Assembly: GCF_018069565.1 (NCBI RefSeq)
Contig: NZ_JAGPNL010000007.1
Span: 333,316 to 397,315, forward strand
Reading direction: 5' to 3'
Length of the DNA: 64,000 nucleotides
DNA from: Streptomyces tagetis
GTDB lineage: Bacteria > Actinomycetota > Actinomycetes > Streptomycetales > Streptomycetaceae
In this document: positions 1 to 8,155 of the stretch, in pieces
Position numbering within the stretch: position 1 is the first letter of the stretch
How the letters are laid out: each line of letters starts with the position of its first letter
Position numbers and translations under genes: made by a program
Notes under the pieces: generated by a model
Told to the model about the DNA's origin: nothing
What the model saw: the letters and a program-made list of their open reading frames with translations, nothing else
The model's database searches: none

Positions 1-1089
1 CTGCACCACCCCGGGCCCCGCCTTCGGCCGGCCCCCGGCGTCGTACGCGGCGATCCGCAGCGGCCACGCCTCCGGCGCGTACACCGTGCGCGTCGCCACC
101 TGGACGCCCGCGTGCGTCACCGCGACCGGGCGCCCCCCGGCGCTCTTGGCGTACTCCACCCGGGCCAGCATCGTGCCGTGCTCGGCCAGCAGCGACCGGC
201 CGAACTCGGTGACCAGCCCGTACCGCCCGTCGAAGAGCCCCGGCACCGCCTCCCGCAGCACCCGCGCGTACTCCGCGTGGGTCGGGGCCGTCTCCTCCGA
301 GGCGAAGTTCACCGGCAGTCCGCCGCCGATGTCGAGGGTGTCGACCTGCCGCCGCCCGGCCCGCTCGTTGATCTCCTCGGCGAGGGCGTGGGCGGCGGCC
401 ACCCCCTGGGCCATCAGCGTGAGCGGGACGCCCTGCGAGCCGGTGTGCGTGTGCAGCCGGGTCAGCCAGGGCCGGTCCAGATACGCCCGGACGACCCACT
501 CCCGGGCCCCCTCGTCCCGGAGCGCCACCCCGAACTTCGAGGTCGCCGTCGCCGTCGACAGCGCCTCGATGGCACCGCCGCCGACCTGCGGATTCACCCG
601 GATGCCGATCGGCGAGGCGGTCCGGCCGGAGGCGAGGAGCGCGTCGAGGCGGGCCAGCTCCTGCGGATTGTCCACGTTGACGGCGATGCCCAGGGCCAGC
701 GCCTCGCGCAGCTCCTCCGGCGTCTTGGCCGGCGAGTCCAGCACCGTCCGCGCCGCCGGCACCCCCGCGGTGCGGGCCAGCGCCAGCTCGCCCGGACTCG
801 CCACCTCCGCCCCGATGCCCTCCTCGTGCAGCAGCCGCAGCACCGGCACCAGAGGGGTCGCCTTCACCGCGAAGGCGTGCAGCACCGGCGTACCCGGCGC
901 CGTCACCGCCGCGAACGCCGAGCGCAGCGCCGCCGCCGACTCCCGGATGCCGGTCACGTCGAGCAGCGCCACGAGCGGGGCGCCGGGTCCGAGCAGCCCC
1001 TGCTCCACGGCGGCCCGCACCGCCCGGTCCCGGCGGGCGGCCCGCTCCCCGCCGCCCGGTCCGCCGATCCTGTCCGTGCCCTCGCTCAC
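1..1089 (-). CDS. Diaminopimelate decarboxylase-family PLP enzyme (C-terminus beyond window)
   Basis: Only the N-terminal 363 codons are in the window; the gene runs off the left edge. The minus-strand product, read from a GTG at 1089, has the fold-type III (alanine racemase-like barrel) signature of LysA-type decarboxylases: HAFAVKA carries the Schiff-base lysine, followed by GAEVASPGELALA, TVLDSPAKT, IGIRVNPQVG, SKFGV, LHTHTGSQG and DIGGGLPV. The family decarboxylates meso-diaminopimelate or a related D-amino-acid centre. The gene is divergent from hutU, and its N-terminus is shorter than that of the main biosynthetic LysA, so it may be a paralogue acting on another amino acid. The family assignment is firm; the substrate is not. 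Confidence 0.85.
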   Translation of the reverse strand, partial: MSEGTDRIGGPGGGERAARRDRAVRAAVEQGLLGPGAPLVALLDVTGIRESAAALRSAFAAVTAPGTPVLHAFAVKATPLVPVLRLLHEEGIGAEVASPGELALARTAGVPAARTVLDSPAKTPEELREALALGIAVNVDNPQELARLDALLASGRTASPIGIRVNPQVGGGAIEALSTATATSKFGVALRDEGAREWVVRAYLDRPWLTRLHTHTGSQGVPLTLMAQGVAAAHALAEEINERAGRRQVDTLDIGGGLPVNFASEETAPTHAEYARVLREAVPGLFDGRYGLVTEFGRSLLAEHGTMLARVEYAKSAGGRPVAVTHAGVQVATRTVYAPEAWPLRIAAYDAGGRPKAGPGVVQ

Positions 1090-1193
1090 GCGCTTCTCCG
1101 TCCCGTCGCCGTGACCCTCCGCGTCCCCGCTGCCCCTGCCCCCTAACCGGCCACACATCCGAGACGCGCCGCCGCGCGTCCCCGCGCCGTGTA

Positions 1194-1222
1194 TTGACTA
1201 GCCATATTCAGCGGGACAGGAT
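1194..1222 (+). promoter_or_regulatory. Probable hutU promoter
   Basis: TTGACT (1194-1199) and CAGGAT (1217-1222) are separated by 17 nt, which fits a housekeeping (HrdB-type) promoter. The hutU start lies about 50 nt further down behind an AGGAGG ribosome site. An inverted repeat overlaps the -10 hexamer (next entry). This is pattern recognition only; no transcript start is known here. Confidence 0.5.
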
Positions 1223-1230
1223 GTGAATAT
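1204..1230. promoter_or_regulatory. Inverted repeat over the hut promoter, candidate operator
   Basis: ATATTCA (1204-1210) and TGAATAT (1224-1230) form a perfect 7-bp inverted repeat with a 13-nt spacer. The repeat covers the spacer and -10 element of the predicted hutU promoter. It is AT-rich in a very GC-rich region. A repressor bound here would block RNA polymerase, fitting substrate-induced histidine catabolism. No regulator gene is adjacent, so the ligand and the protein are unknown. Confidence 0.45.
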
Positions 1231-1273
1231 CCGCAGTAACAGTCGCCGGGAGCCAGCCACCAGGAGGCAGACC

Positions 1274-2989
1274 ATGTCCGGACCCCGCCCATCCGACGCC
1301 CGCCCCGTCAGGGCGCCCCGCGGCACCCGGCGCACCGCCCAGGGCTGGCCGCAGGAGGCCGCGCTGCGGATGCTGCAGAACAACCTCGACCCCGAGGTCG
1401 CCGAACACCCCGACCGGCTCGTCGTCTACGGCGGCACCGGCAAGGCGGCCCGCGACTGGCGCTCCTTCGACGCCATGGTCCGCACGCTGGAGGGGCTCAA
1501 GCAGGACGAGACGATGCTCGTCCAGTCCGGCCGCCCGGTCGGCGTCATGCGGACCCACGAGTGGGCGCCGCGCGTGCTGATCGCCAACTCCAACCTCGTC
1601 GGCGACTGGGCCACCTGGGAGGAGTTCCGCCGCCTGGAGGCCCTCGGCCTGACCATGTACGGGCAGATGACCGCCGGCTCCTGGATCTACATCGGCACCC
1701 AGGGCATCCTCCAGGGCACCTACGAGACCTTCGCCGCCGTCGCCGCCAAGCGCTTCGGCGGGACCCTCGCCGGCACCATCACCCTCACCGCCGGCCTCGG
1801 CGGCATGGGCGGCGCCCAGCCCCTCGCCGTCACCATGAACGACGGCGTCGTCATCTGCGTCGACTGCGACCCGCGCGCCATCGACCGCCGCATCGAGCAC
1901 CGCTACCTCGACGTCAGGGCCGACTCCCTCGACCACGCCCTCCACCTCGCCACCGAGGCCCGCGACCGGCGCACCCCCCTGTCCATCGGCGTCCTCGGCA
2001 ACGCCGCCGAGGCGGTCCCGCGACTGCTCGCCATGGGCGCCCCCATCGACATCGTCACCGACCAGACCTCGGCCCACGACCCGCTGGCCTACCTGCCCAC
2101 CGGCATCGCCTTCGAGGACATGGCCGACGCCGCCGCCGAGGACCCGGCCGGCTTCACCACCCGCGCCCGCGAGTCCATGGCCCGGCACGTCGAGGCCATG
2201 GTCGGCTTCCAGGACGCCGGCGCCGAGGTCTTCGACTACGGCAACTCCCTCCGCGGCGAGGCCCGACTCGCCGGATACGACCGCGCCTTCGCCTTCCCCG
2301 GCTTCGTCCCCGCCTACATCCGCCCCCTCTTCTGCGAGGGCAAGGGCCCCTTCCGCTGGGCGGCCCTCTCCGGCGACCCCGCCGACATCGCCAAGACCGA
2401 CCGGGCCGTCCTCGACCTCTTCCCCGAGAACGAGTCCCTGGCCCGCTGGATCAGGCTGGCCGGCGAGCGCGTCCACTTCCAGGGCCTGCCCGCCCGCATC
2501 TGCTGGCTCGGCTACGGCGAACGCGACAAGGCCGGCGAGCGCTTCAACGACATGGTCGCGAGCGGTGAGCTGGCCGCCCCCGTCGTCATCGGCCGCGACC
2601 ACCTCGACTGCGGCTCCGTCGCCTCCCCCTACCGCGAGACCGAGGCCATGCGCGACGGCTCCGACGCCATCGCCGACTGGCCGCTGCTCAACGCCATGGT
2701 CAACGTCGCCTCCGGCGCCTCCTGGGTCTCCCTCCACCACGGCGGCGGCGTCGGCATGGGCCGCTCGCTCCACGCCGGACAGGTCACCGTCGCCGACGGC
2801 ACCCCGCTCGCCGGGGAGAAGATCCGCCGCGTGCTCACCAACGACCCCGGCATGGGCGTCATCCGCCACGTCGACGCCGGCTACGAGGGCGCCGAGGCCG
2901 TCGCCGCCGAGCGGGGCGTACGGGTGCCGATGCGCGAGGGCGACGACGTGCGCGAGGGTGACGAGGCGCGCGAGGGTGACGAGGCGTGA
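1274..2989 (+). CDS. hutU: Urocanate hydratase (urocanase)
   Basis: The 571-residue product converts urocanate to 4-imidazolone-5-propionate, step two of histidine degradation, using tightly bound NAD+. The ATG at 1274 has an ideal AGGAGG 6 nt upstream. Diagnostic family segments include YGGTGKAARDW, MTAGSWIYIGTQGILQGTYE, TAGLGGMGGAQPLAVTMN, the dinucleotide region around VVICVDCD, and RDHLDCGSVASPYRETEAM near the C-terminus. Length is typical of the family. The last 18 residues are three copies of the hexamer REGDxx, an acidic tail encoded by an 18-bp tandem repeat. The stop overlaps the next start (GTGA), so translation is probably coupled to the M20 gene. hutH (histidine ammonia-lyase) is not in the window. 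Confidence 0.97.
   Translation: MSGPRPSDARPVRAPRGTRRTAQGWPQEAALRMLQNNLDPEVAEHPDRLVVYGGTGKAARDWRSFDAMVRTLEGLKQDETMLVQSGRPVGVMRTHEWAPRVLIANSNLVGDWATWEEFRRLEALGLTMYGQMTAGSWIYIGTQGILQGTYETFAAVAAKRFGGTLAGTITLTAGLGGMGGAQPLAVTMNDGVVICVDCDPRAIDRRIEHRYLDVRADSLDHALHLATEARDRRTPLSIGVLGNAAEAVPRLLAMGAPIDIVTDQTSAHDPLAYLPTGIAFEDMADAAAEDPAGFTTRARESMARHVEAMVGFQDAGAEVFDYGNSLRGEARLAGYDRAFAFPGFVPAYIRPLFCEGKGPFRWAALSGDPADIAKTDRAVLDLFPENESLARWIRLAGERVHFQGLPARICWLGYGERDKAGERFNDMVASGELAAPVVIGRDHLDCGSVASPYRETEAMRDGSDAIADWPLLNAMVNVASGASWVSLHHGGGVGMGRSLHAGQVTVADGTPLAGEKIRRVLTNDPGMGVIRHVDAGYEGAEAVAAERGVRVPMREGDDVREGDEAREGDEA
2933..2986 (+). repeat. Three 18-bp tandem repeats encoding the hutU acidic tail
   Basis: Three in-frame copies of an 18-bp unit encode REGDDV, REGDEA and REGDEA directly before the hutU stop. 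The unit length is a multiple of three, so slippage would lengthen the tail without shifting the GTGA overlap with the next gene. Confidence 0.85.
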
Positions 2990-4203
2990 CCTTCCACAGG
3001 ATGTGGGCGGAGTTGCTGCCCATCGGCCGCAGCCCCGTCTCCGGCGGCTACCACCGCTTCGCCTGGACCGGCGCCGACACCGACTGCCGGGCCTGGTTCC
3101 GGCAGCAGGCCGAGGAGCGCGGCCTCGCCTACGAGACCGACCGGAACGGCAACCAGTGGGCCTGGCTCGGCGACCCGGCCGCCGGGGACGCCGTCGTCAC
3201 CGGCTCCCACCTGGACTCGGTCCCCGACGGCGGCGCCTTCGACGGGCCCCTCGGCGTCGTCTCCGCCTTCGCCGCCCTCGACGAACTCCGCGCCCGGGGC
3301 GTCCGGTTCGCCCGGCCGCTCGGCATCGTCAACTTCGGCGACGAGGAAGGCGCCCGCTTCGGCCTCGCCTGCGTCGGCTCCCGCCTCACCGCCGGCGCGC
3401 TCACCGCCGCACAGGCCCACCGCCTCACCGACGCCGACGGCGTCACCCTCCCCCGGGCCATGGAGGCCGCCGGCCACGACCCGGACGCCCTCGGCCCCGA
3501 CCCCGAACGCCTCGCCCGCATCGGCGCCTTCGTCGAACTCCACGTCGAACAGGGCCGCGCCCTGGACCTGTCCGGCGACCGGGTCGGCATCGCCTCCGCC
3601 ATCTGGCCCCACGGCCGCTGGCGGTTCGACTTCCGCGGCGAGGCCAACCACGCCGGCACCACCCGCCTCGACGACCGCCGCGACCCGATGCCGCCCTACG
3701 CCGAGACCGTCCTCGCCGCCCGCCGGGAGGCCCGGCTCGCGGGCGCCGTCGCCACCTTCGGCAAGATCGCCGTCGAGCCGAACGGCGTCAACGCCATCCC
3801 CTCCCTCGTACGCGGCTGGCTCGACTCCCGCGCCGCCGACCAGGAGAGCCTGGACACCGTGGTCGCCGGGATCGAGAAGGCCGCCCGCGACCACGCCGCC
3901 GCCCACGGCGTCGACCTCGACATCGTCCGCGAGTCCTTCAGCCCCGTCGTCGAGTTCGACCACGTACTGCGCGACGAACTCGCCCGCATCCTGGGCGCGA
4001 GGACCGGCGTGCCCGTCCCCGTCCTCGGCACCGGCGCCGGACACGACGCCGGAATCCTCTCCGGACGCGTCCCGACCGCCATGCTGTTCGTGCGCAACCC
4101 CACCGGCGTCTCCCACTCCCCGGCCGAGTTCGCCGCCGAGGACGACTGCCTCGCCGGGGTCGCCGCGCTCGCCGACGTACTGGAAGGGCTGGCCCGCACG
4201 TGA
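2986..4203 (+). CDS. M20-family amidohydrolase (allantoate amidohydrolase-like) within the hut operon
   Basis: This 405-residue protein belongs to the M20 metallopeptidase group that includes allantoate amidohydrolase, L-carbamoylase and beta-ureidopropionase. Binuclear-metal motifs are present: GSHLDSVPDGGAFDGPLG (His and bridging Asp), NFGDEEGARFG (catalytic and metal Glu), ELHVEQG, and late VSHSPAEFA (metal His). The lid or dimer domain includes NHAGTTRLDDRRDP. The start GTG at 2986 overlaps the hutU stop by 4 nt, and the stop overlaps the hutF start in the same way. Its place between hutU and hutF suggests a hut role rather than purine use. The HutF product, N-formylglutamate, needs a deformylase and no hutG-type gene is nearby, so this enzyme may fill that step. 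That function is inference. Confidence 0.85.
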   Translation: MTFHRMWAELLPIGRSPVSGGYHRFAWTGADTDCRAWFRQQAEERGLAYETDRNGNQWAWLGDPAAGDAVVTGSHLDSVPDGGAFDGPLGVVSAFAALDELRARGVRFARPLGIVNFGDEEGARFGLACVGSRLTAGALTAAQAHRLTDADGVTLPRAMEAAGHDPDALGPDPERLARIGAFVELHVEQGRALDLSGDRVGIASAIWPHGRWRFDFRGEANHAGTTRLDDRRDPMPPYAETVLAARREARLAGAVATFGKIAVEPNGVNAIPSLVRGWLDSRAADQESLDTVVAGIEKAARDHAAAHGVDLDIVRESFSPVVEFDHVLRDELARILGARTGVPVPVLGTGAGHDAGILSGRVPTAMLFVRNPTGVSHSPAEFAAEDDCLAGVAALADVLEGLART

Positions 4204-5603
4204 ACCCCACCCCGCGCACGTACTGGCTGGAGCACGCCTGGCTCGGCACCCACGTCGAGCCGGGCGTCGCCGTGGATGTACGGGACGGGCGCGTCGCCGC
4301 CGTCCGCACCGGAGTCCCCGCCCCGCCGCCCGGCGCCGAGATCCTGCGCGGACTGACCCTGCCGGGACTGGCCAACGCCCACTCGCACGCCTTCCACCGA
4401 GCCCTGCGCGGCACCGTCCAGGCCGGCTCCGGCACGGGAGCACCCCCGCGTCCGCGGGGAACGGGCGATGCGGACGCCGAGCGGGCGCCGGATTCGTTCT
4501 GGGCCTGGCGCGACGTCATGTACGCCATCGCGGACAAGCTCACCCCGGACAGCTACTTCTCGCTCGCCCGTGCCACCTACGCCGAGATGGCGCTGGCCGG
4601 CATCACCGCCGTCGGCGAGTTCCACTACGTCCACCACGCCCCCGGCGGCACCCGCTACGCCGACCCCAACGCCATGGGCGAGGCGCTCGTCGAGGCCGCC
4701 GCCGAGGCCGGTGTGCGCATCACCCTCCTCGACACCTGCTACCTCTCCGCCGGCTTCGGACGGGCCCCCGACGGCCACCAGCTCCGCTTCTCCGACGGCA
4801 CCGCCCACTCCTGGGCGGAACGCTGTGCACTTCTCAAGGAACGGGATCACGCGCGGATCGGCGCCGCCATCCACTCCGTACGGGCCGTGCCCGCGGACCA
4901 GATGGCGACCGTGGCGCGGTGGGCGGAGGAACGGCGGGCCCCGCTCCACGTCCACCTCTCCGAGCAGACCGCCGAGAACGACGCCTGCCGCGAGGCCCAT
5001 GGACGCACCCCCGCCCGGCTCCTCGCCGACCAGGGCGTGCTGGGACCGCGCACCACCGCCGTCCACGCCACCCACCTCACCGAGGAGGACATCGCCCTGC
5101 TCGGCGGCACCACCACCGGCACCTGCATGTGCCCGACCACCGAACGGGACCTCGCCGACGGCATCGGACCCGCCGTCGCGCTCCAGCGGGCCGGCTCGCC
5201 GCTCTCCCTCGGCTCCGACAGCCACGCCGTCGTAGACCTGCTCGAAGAGGCCCGCGCGATGGAGCTGAACGAGCGCCTGCGCACCCGTACCCGAGGCCAC
5301 TGGACGGCCGCCGCCCTGCTGCGCGCCGCCACCGCCGACGGACACGCGGCGCTCGGCTGGCCCGAGGCGGGGCGCATCGAGACCGGCGCCCTGGCCGACC
5401 TCACCACCCTCGCGCTGGACTCGGTCAGGACGGCGGGACCGCCGCCGCGGCTCGGCGCCGAGACGGCCGTATTCGCGGCCACGGCCGCCGACGTCCGGCA
5501 CACGGTCGTGGGCGGACGGCACGTGGTGCGCGACGGGGCGCACACCCTCGTCCCCGACGTGCCCCGGGAACTGGCGCGGGCCGTGGCCGCCCTCGGCGGC
5601 TGA
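4200..5603 (+). CDS. hutF: Formimidoylglutamate deiminase
   Basis: This 467-residue amidohydrolase deiminates N-formimidoyl-L-glutamate to N-formyl-L-glutamate and ammonia. Zinc-site motifs are visible: ANAHSHAFHRAL (HxH), FHYVHH, LHVHLSEQ (metal His), VHATHLT and SLGSDSHAVV (catalytic Asp). The GTG start overlaps the M20 stop. Between RALRGTVQ and DSFWAWRD the protein carries about 23 residues where homologues I recall have about 7. This insertion is Gly/Pro/Arg-rich, and its DNA contains a CRISPR-repeat-like palindrome (4436-4462). The frame is intact and all catalytic motifs remain, so the enzyme is probably active. Confidence 0.93.
   Translation: MNPTPRTYWLEHAWLGTHVEPGVAVDVRDGRVAAVRTGVPAPPPGAEILRGLTLPGLANAHSHAFHRALRGTVQAGSGTGAPPRPRGTGDADAERAPDSFWAWRDVMYAIADKLTPDSYFSLARATYAEMALAGITAVGEFHYVHHAPGGTRYADPNAMGEALVEAAAEAGVRITLLDTCYLSAGFGRAPDGHQLRFSDGTAHSWAERCALLKERDHARIGAAIHSVRAVPADQMATVARWAEERRAPLHVHLSEQTAENDACREAHGRTPARLLADQGVLGPRTTAVHATHLTEEDIALLGGTTTGTCMCPTTERDLADGIGPAVALQRAGSPLSLGSDSHAVVDLLEEARAMELNERLRTRTRGHWTAAALLRAATADGHAALGWPEAGRIETGALADLTTLALDSVRTAGPPPRLGAETAVFAATAADVRHTVVGGRHVVRDGAHTLVPDVPRELARAVAALGG
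4436..4462. repeat. Solitary sequence resembling a type I-E CRISPR repeat, inside hutF
   Basis: The 27 nt at 4436-4462 begin GGGAGCACC, contain the hairpin CCCCGCG-TC-CGCGGGG, and end GGGGAAC. This matches, from memory, the architecture of the 28-29-nt type I-E repeats of Streptomyces (GGxxCACC, CCCCGCG/CGCGGGG palindrome, GGGGA end). It is a single copy with no array and lies in frame inside hutF, in a segment that looks inserted relative to homologues. The sequence is directly visible; any relation to CRISPR is inference. Confidence 0.4.
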
Positions 5604-5607
5604 CACC

Positions 5608-5655
5608 CCCGCCCGCCGCCCCCCGGGCACTCCCGCCCGCCGCCCCCCGGGCACT
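5608..5655 (+). repeat. Two perfect 24-bp direct repeats between hutF and hutI
   Basis: Positions 5608-5631 and 5632-5655 are identical 24-bp C-rich units, followed by a shorter degenerate third copy. They occupy the 110-nt gap that separates hutI from the overlapping hutU-M20-hutF genes. No function is evident. Confidence 0.8.
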
Positions 5656-5713
5656 CCCGCCGCCCGCCCCCGACCGCAGCCCCCGCATCCCCCGCGACGC
5701 CGACGAGGACGCC

Positions 5714-6889
5714 ATGAGCAGCAGCACCGCCATCACCAACATCGCCGCGCTGGTCACCAACGACCCCTCCCTCCGTGACGGCGACCCCCTCGGACTGGTC
5801 CGCGACGCGGCCGTCGTCATCGACGGCGACCGTGTCGTGTGGACCGGTGAGACCAGGAAAGCACCCGCCACTGACAACCGGGTCGACGCCGGCGGCCGGG
5901 CCGTCCTGCCCGGCTTCGTCGACAGCCACTCCCACCTGGTCTTCGCGGGTGACCGCACCGAGGAGTTCAACGCCCGCATGTCCGGCCGCCCCTACAGCGC
6001 CGGCGGCATCCGCACCACCGTCGCCGCCACCCGCGCCGCCACCGACGCGGAACTGGAGGCGACCCTCGTCCGGCACCTGCGGGAGGCCCTGCGCCAGGGC
6101 ACCACGACCCTGGAGACCAAGTCCGGCTACGGGCTCACCGTCGACGACGAGGCCCGCGCGCTGCGCATCGCCGCCCACCACACCGACGAGGTCACCTACC
6201 TCGGCGCCCACATCGTCGCCCCCGAGTACGCCGACGACCCCGCCGGCTACGTCGCCCTGGTCACCGGGGAGATGCTCGACGCCTGCGCCCCGCACGCCGG
6301 CTGGATCGACGTCTTCTGCGAACGCGGCGCCTTCGACGGCGACCAGGCGCGTGCCGTCCTCACCGCCGGCCGGGAACGGGGCCTGCGCCCGCGCGTCCAC
6401 GCCAACCAGCTCACCCACGGCCCCGGCGTCCAGCTCGCCGTCGAACTCGACGCGGCCAGCGCCGACCACTGCACCCACCTCACCGACGCCGACGTCGACG
6501 CCCTCGCGCACGGCGACACGGTGGCCACCCTGCTGCCGGGCGCCGAGTTCTCCACCCGCGCCCCCTGGCCCGACGCCCGGCGGCTGCTCGACGCGGGCGC
6601 GACGGTGGCGCTGTCGACGGACTGCAACCCGGGGTCGTCGTTCACCTCGTCCGTGCCCTTCTGCGTCGCGCTCGCGGTGCGGGACATGGGGATGACGCCG
6701 GACGAGGCGGTCTGGTCGGCCACCGCGGGCGGCGCGGCGGCCCTGCGCCGGGACGACGTCGGACGCCTGGTCCCGGGCGCGTACGCGGACCTGGTCCTGC
6801 TGGACGCGCCGAGCCATGTGCACCTGGCCTACCGGCCGGGCGTGCCGCTCGTCACCGGGGTGTGGCGGCGCGGCGTACGGGTGGTGTGA
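5714..6889 (+). CDS. hutI: Imidazolonepropionase
   Basis: The 391-residue metal-dependent amidohydrolase opens 4-imidazolone-5-propionate to N-formimidoylglutamate, the step between HutU and HutF. Signatures are GFVDSHSHLVFAGDR (HxH metal site), METKSGYGL-like TLETKSGYGLT, LGAHIVAPEY, HANQLTH (metal His) and STDCNPGSSF (catalytic Asp). Length fits the family. The ATG at 5714 follows a GAGGACGCC ribosome site. It is the last gene of the cluster and is followed by a strong hairpin. A 110-nt repeat-containing gap precedes it, so it may be partly independent of the upstream overlapping genes. Confidence 0.96.
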   Translation: MSSSTAITNIAALVTNDPSLRDGDPLGLVRDAAVVIDGDRVVWTGETRKAPATDNRVDAGGRAVLPGFVDSHSHLVFAGDRTEEFNARMSGRPYSAGGIRTTVAATRAATDAELEATLVRHLREALRQGTTTLETKSGYGLTVDDEARALRIAAHHTDEVTYLGAHIVAPEYADDPAGYVALVTGEMLDACAPHAGWIDVFCERGAFDGDQARAVLTAGRERGLRPRVHANQLTHGPGVQLAVELDAASADHCTHLTDADVDALAHGDTVATLLPGAEFSTRAPWPDARRLLDAGATVALSTDCNPGSSFTSSVPFCVALAVRDMGMTPDEAVWSATAGGAAALRRDDVGRLVPGAYADLVLLDAPSHVHLAYRPGVPLVTGVWRRGVRVV

Positions 6890-6940
6890 GCCGCGAGGGG
6901 CGACGGGCCCCGCACGGGCGGGCGGTGCCGGGACGGGCGC

Positions 6941-6968
6941 GGGGGCGGTCCCTCGTGGGACCGCCCCC
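6941..6968. terminator. Bidirectional terminator between hutI and the sigma gene
   Basis: GGGGGCGGTCCC (6941-6952) and GGGACCGCCCCC (6957-6968) form a perfect 12-bp stem with a TCGT loop, between two convergent genes. There is no U-tract, as is common in Streptomyces. Confidence 0.85.
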
Positions 6969-6991
6969 GTGGCGGAGTCACTCCGTGACGG

Positions 6992-7906
6992 TCACTCCTC
7001 GACCGTCAACCCCTTGCGCAGCCGTACCAGGGTCCGCGACAGCAGCCGGGACACGTGCATCTGGGAGATGCCGAGTTCGTCGCCGATCTCCGACTGGGTC
7101 ATGCCCGCGACGAAACGGAGGGAGAGGATCTTCCGGTCCCGGGACGGGAGTTCGGCGATCAGCGGCTTCAACGACTCGACGTACTCGATCCCTTCGAGCC
7201 CGTGGTCCTCGTAGCCGATCCGGTCGGCGAGCGCGCCCTCGGCGTCGTCCTCCTCCGGCTGGGCGTCGAGGGAGGAGGCGGTGTAGGCGTTGGACGCCGC
7301 CATGCCCTCGACGACCTCGTCGCGCGAGAGGCCGAGGTGCTCGGCGAGTTCGCTCACCGTGGGGGCGCGGTCCAGCCGCTGGGCCAGTTCGTCCCCGGCC
7401 TTGGCCAGGTCGAGGCGGAGCTCCTGGAGCCGGCGCGGCACGCGCACGGACCACGAGGTGTCGCGGAAGAAGCGCTTGATCTCGCCGATGATGGTCGGCA
7501 TGGCGAACGTGGGGAACTCGACGCCCCGGGAGAGTTCGAAGCGGTCGATCGCCTTGATCAGGCCGATCGTGCCGACCTGGATGATGTCCTCCATGGGCTC
7601 GCTGCGCGAGCGGAAGCGGGAGGCGGCGAACTTGACCAGCGCGAGGTTCAGCTCGACGAGCGTGTTGCGTACGTAGGCGTACTCGTGGGTGCCTTCCTCC
7701 AGCGACTCCAGCCGCTCGAAGAGGGTCTTGGACAGGGCCCGTGCGTCCGCCGGAGCCACCTCGTCGTAGGCGGGGATGTCCGGAAGCCCCGCGAGGGCGT
7801 CGTCGGGCTCGACGACCGCGTCGTGACGCGCGATGGGTTCCAGATGTTCCGGAGGGGGTGTCGACGTCGCTTTGTGGGTAGGCGATCCGTCGAGCCGGGG
7901 TGACAT
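6992..7906 (-). CDS. RNA polymerase sigma factor, SigB/SigF/SigG subfamily
   Basis: This 304-residue group 3 sigma factor has region 2 (VKFAASRFRSRSEPMEDIIQ onward, with GLIKAIDRFE and the -10 binding helices FPTFAMPTIIGEIKRFFRD), region 3 (PTVSELAEHLGLSRDEVVEG) and a region 4 helix-turn-helix (MTQSEIGDELGISQMHVSRLL). The ATG at 7906 is preceded by GGAGG with 5-nt spacing. The first ~60 residues are a non-conserved extension. The gene is divergent from a STAS anti-anti-sigma factor and an RsbW-like kinase, so activity is likely set by partner switching. This resembles the sigI/arsI/prsI locus that I recall in S. coelicolor, but I have not verified that name. Confidence 0.92.
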   Translation of the reverse strand: MSPRLDGSPTHKATSTPPPEHLEPIARHDAVVEPDDALAGLPDIPAYDEVAPADARALSKTLFERLESLEEGTHEYAYVRNTLVELNLALVKFAASRFRSRSEPMEDIIQVGTIGLIKAIDRFELSRGVEFPTFAMPTIIGEIKRFFRDTSWSVRVPRRLQELRLDLAKAGDELAQRLDRAPTVSELAEHLGLSRDEVVEGMAASNAYTASSLDAQPEEDDAEGALADRIGYEDHGLEGIEYVESLKPLIAELPSRDRKILSLRFVAGMTQSEIGDELGISQMHVSRLLSRTLVRLRKGLTVEE

Positions 7907-8155
7907 GATGTCCTCCATCGTTCTCGGCATAAGGCAGCCGAAGCCAATGATGTGCACTGCGGTGTGCGGCGCCTCCAAAGCCGGCCGTGTCGGGTACGTG
8001 TGCCTCTAGGGTTACCGGGTTTACCGAGCCCACCGCAAGTGTGTTCTGTGTTCGTATGTCCGGTTATGTGCGTTTGTTGGGTGTCGTCGGGCGGCCGGAA
8101 GGCGTAGTGTTCGAGGGCGTCAGCAAGGCACTCATGAGGTCGGGAGAGAGACGGC

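Noticed and set aside
86..1146. Long plus-strand open frames of about 340 codons at the left edge
   Set aside because: They are antisense shadows of the minus-strand decarboxylase gene, whose motifs are unambiguous. Many similar Arg/Pro/Ala-rich frames elsewhere are shadows caused by high GC.
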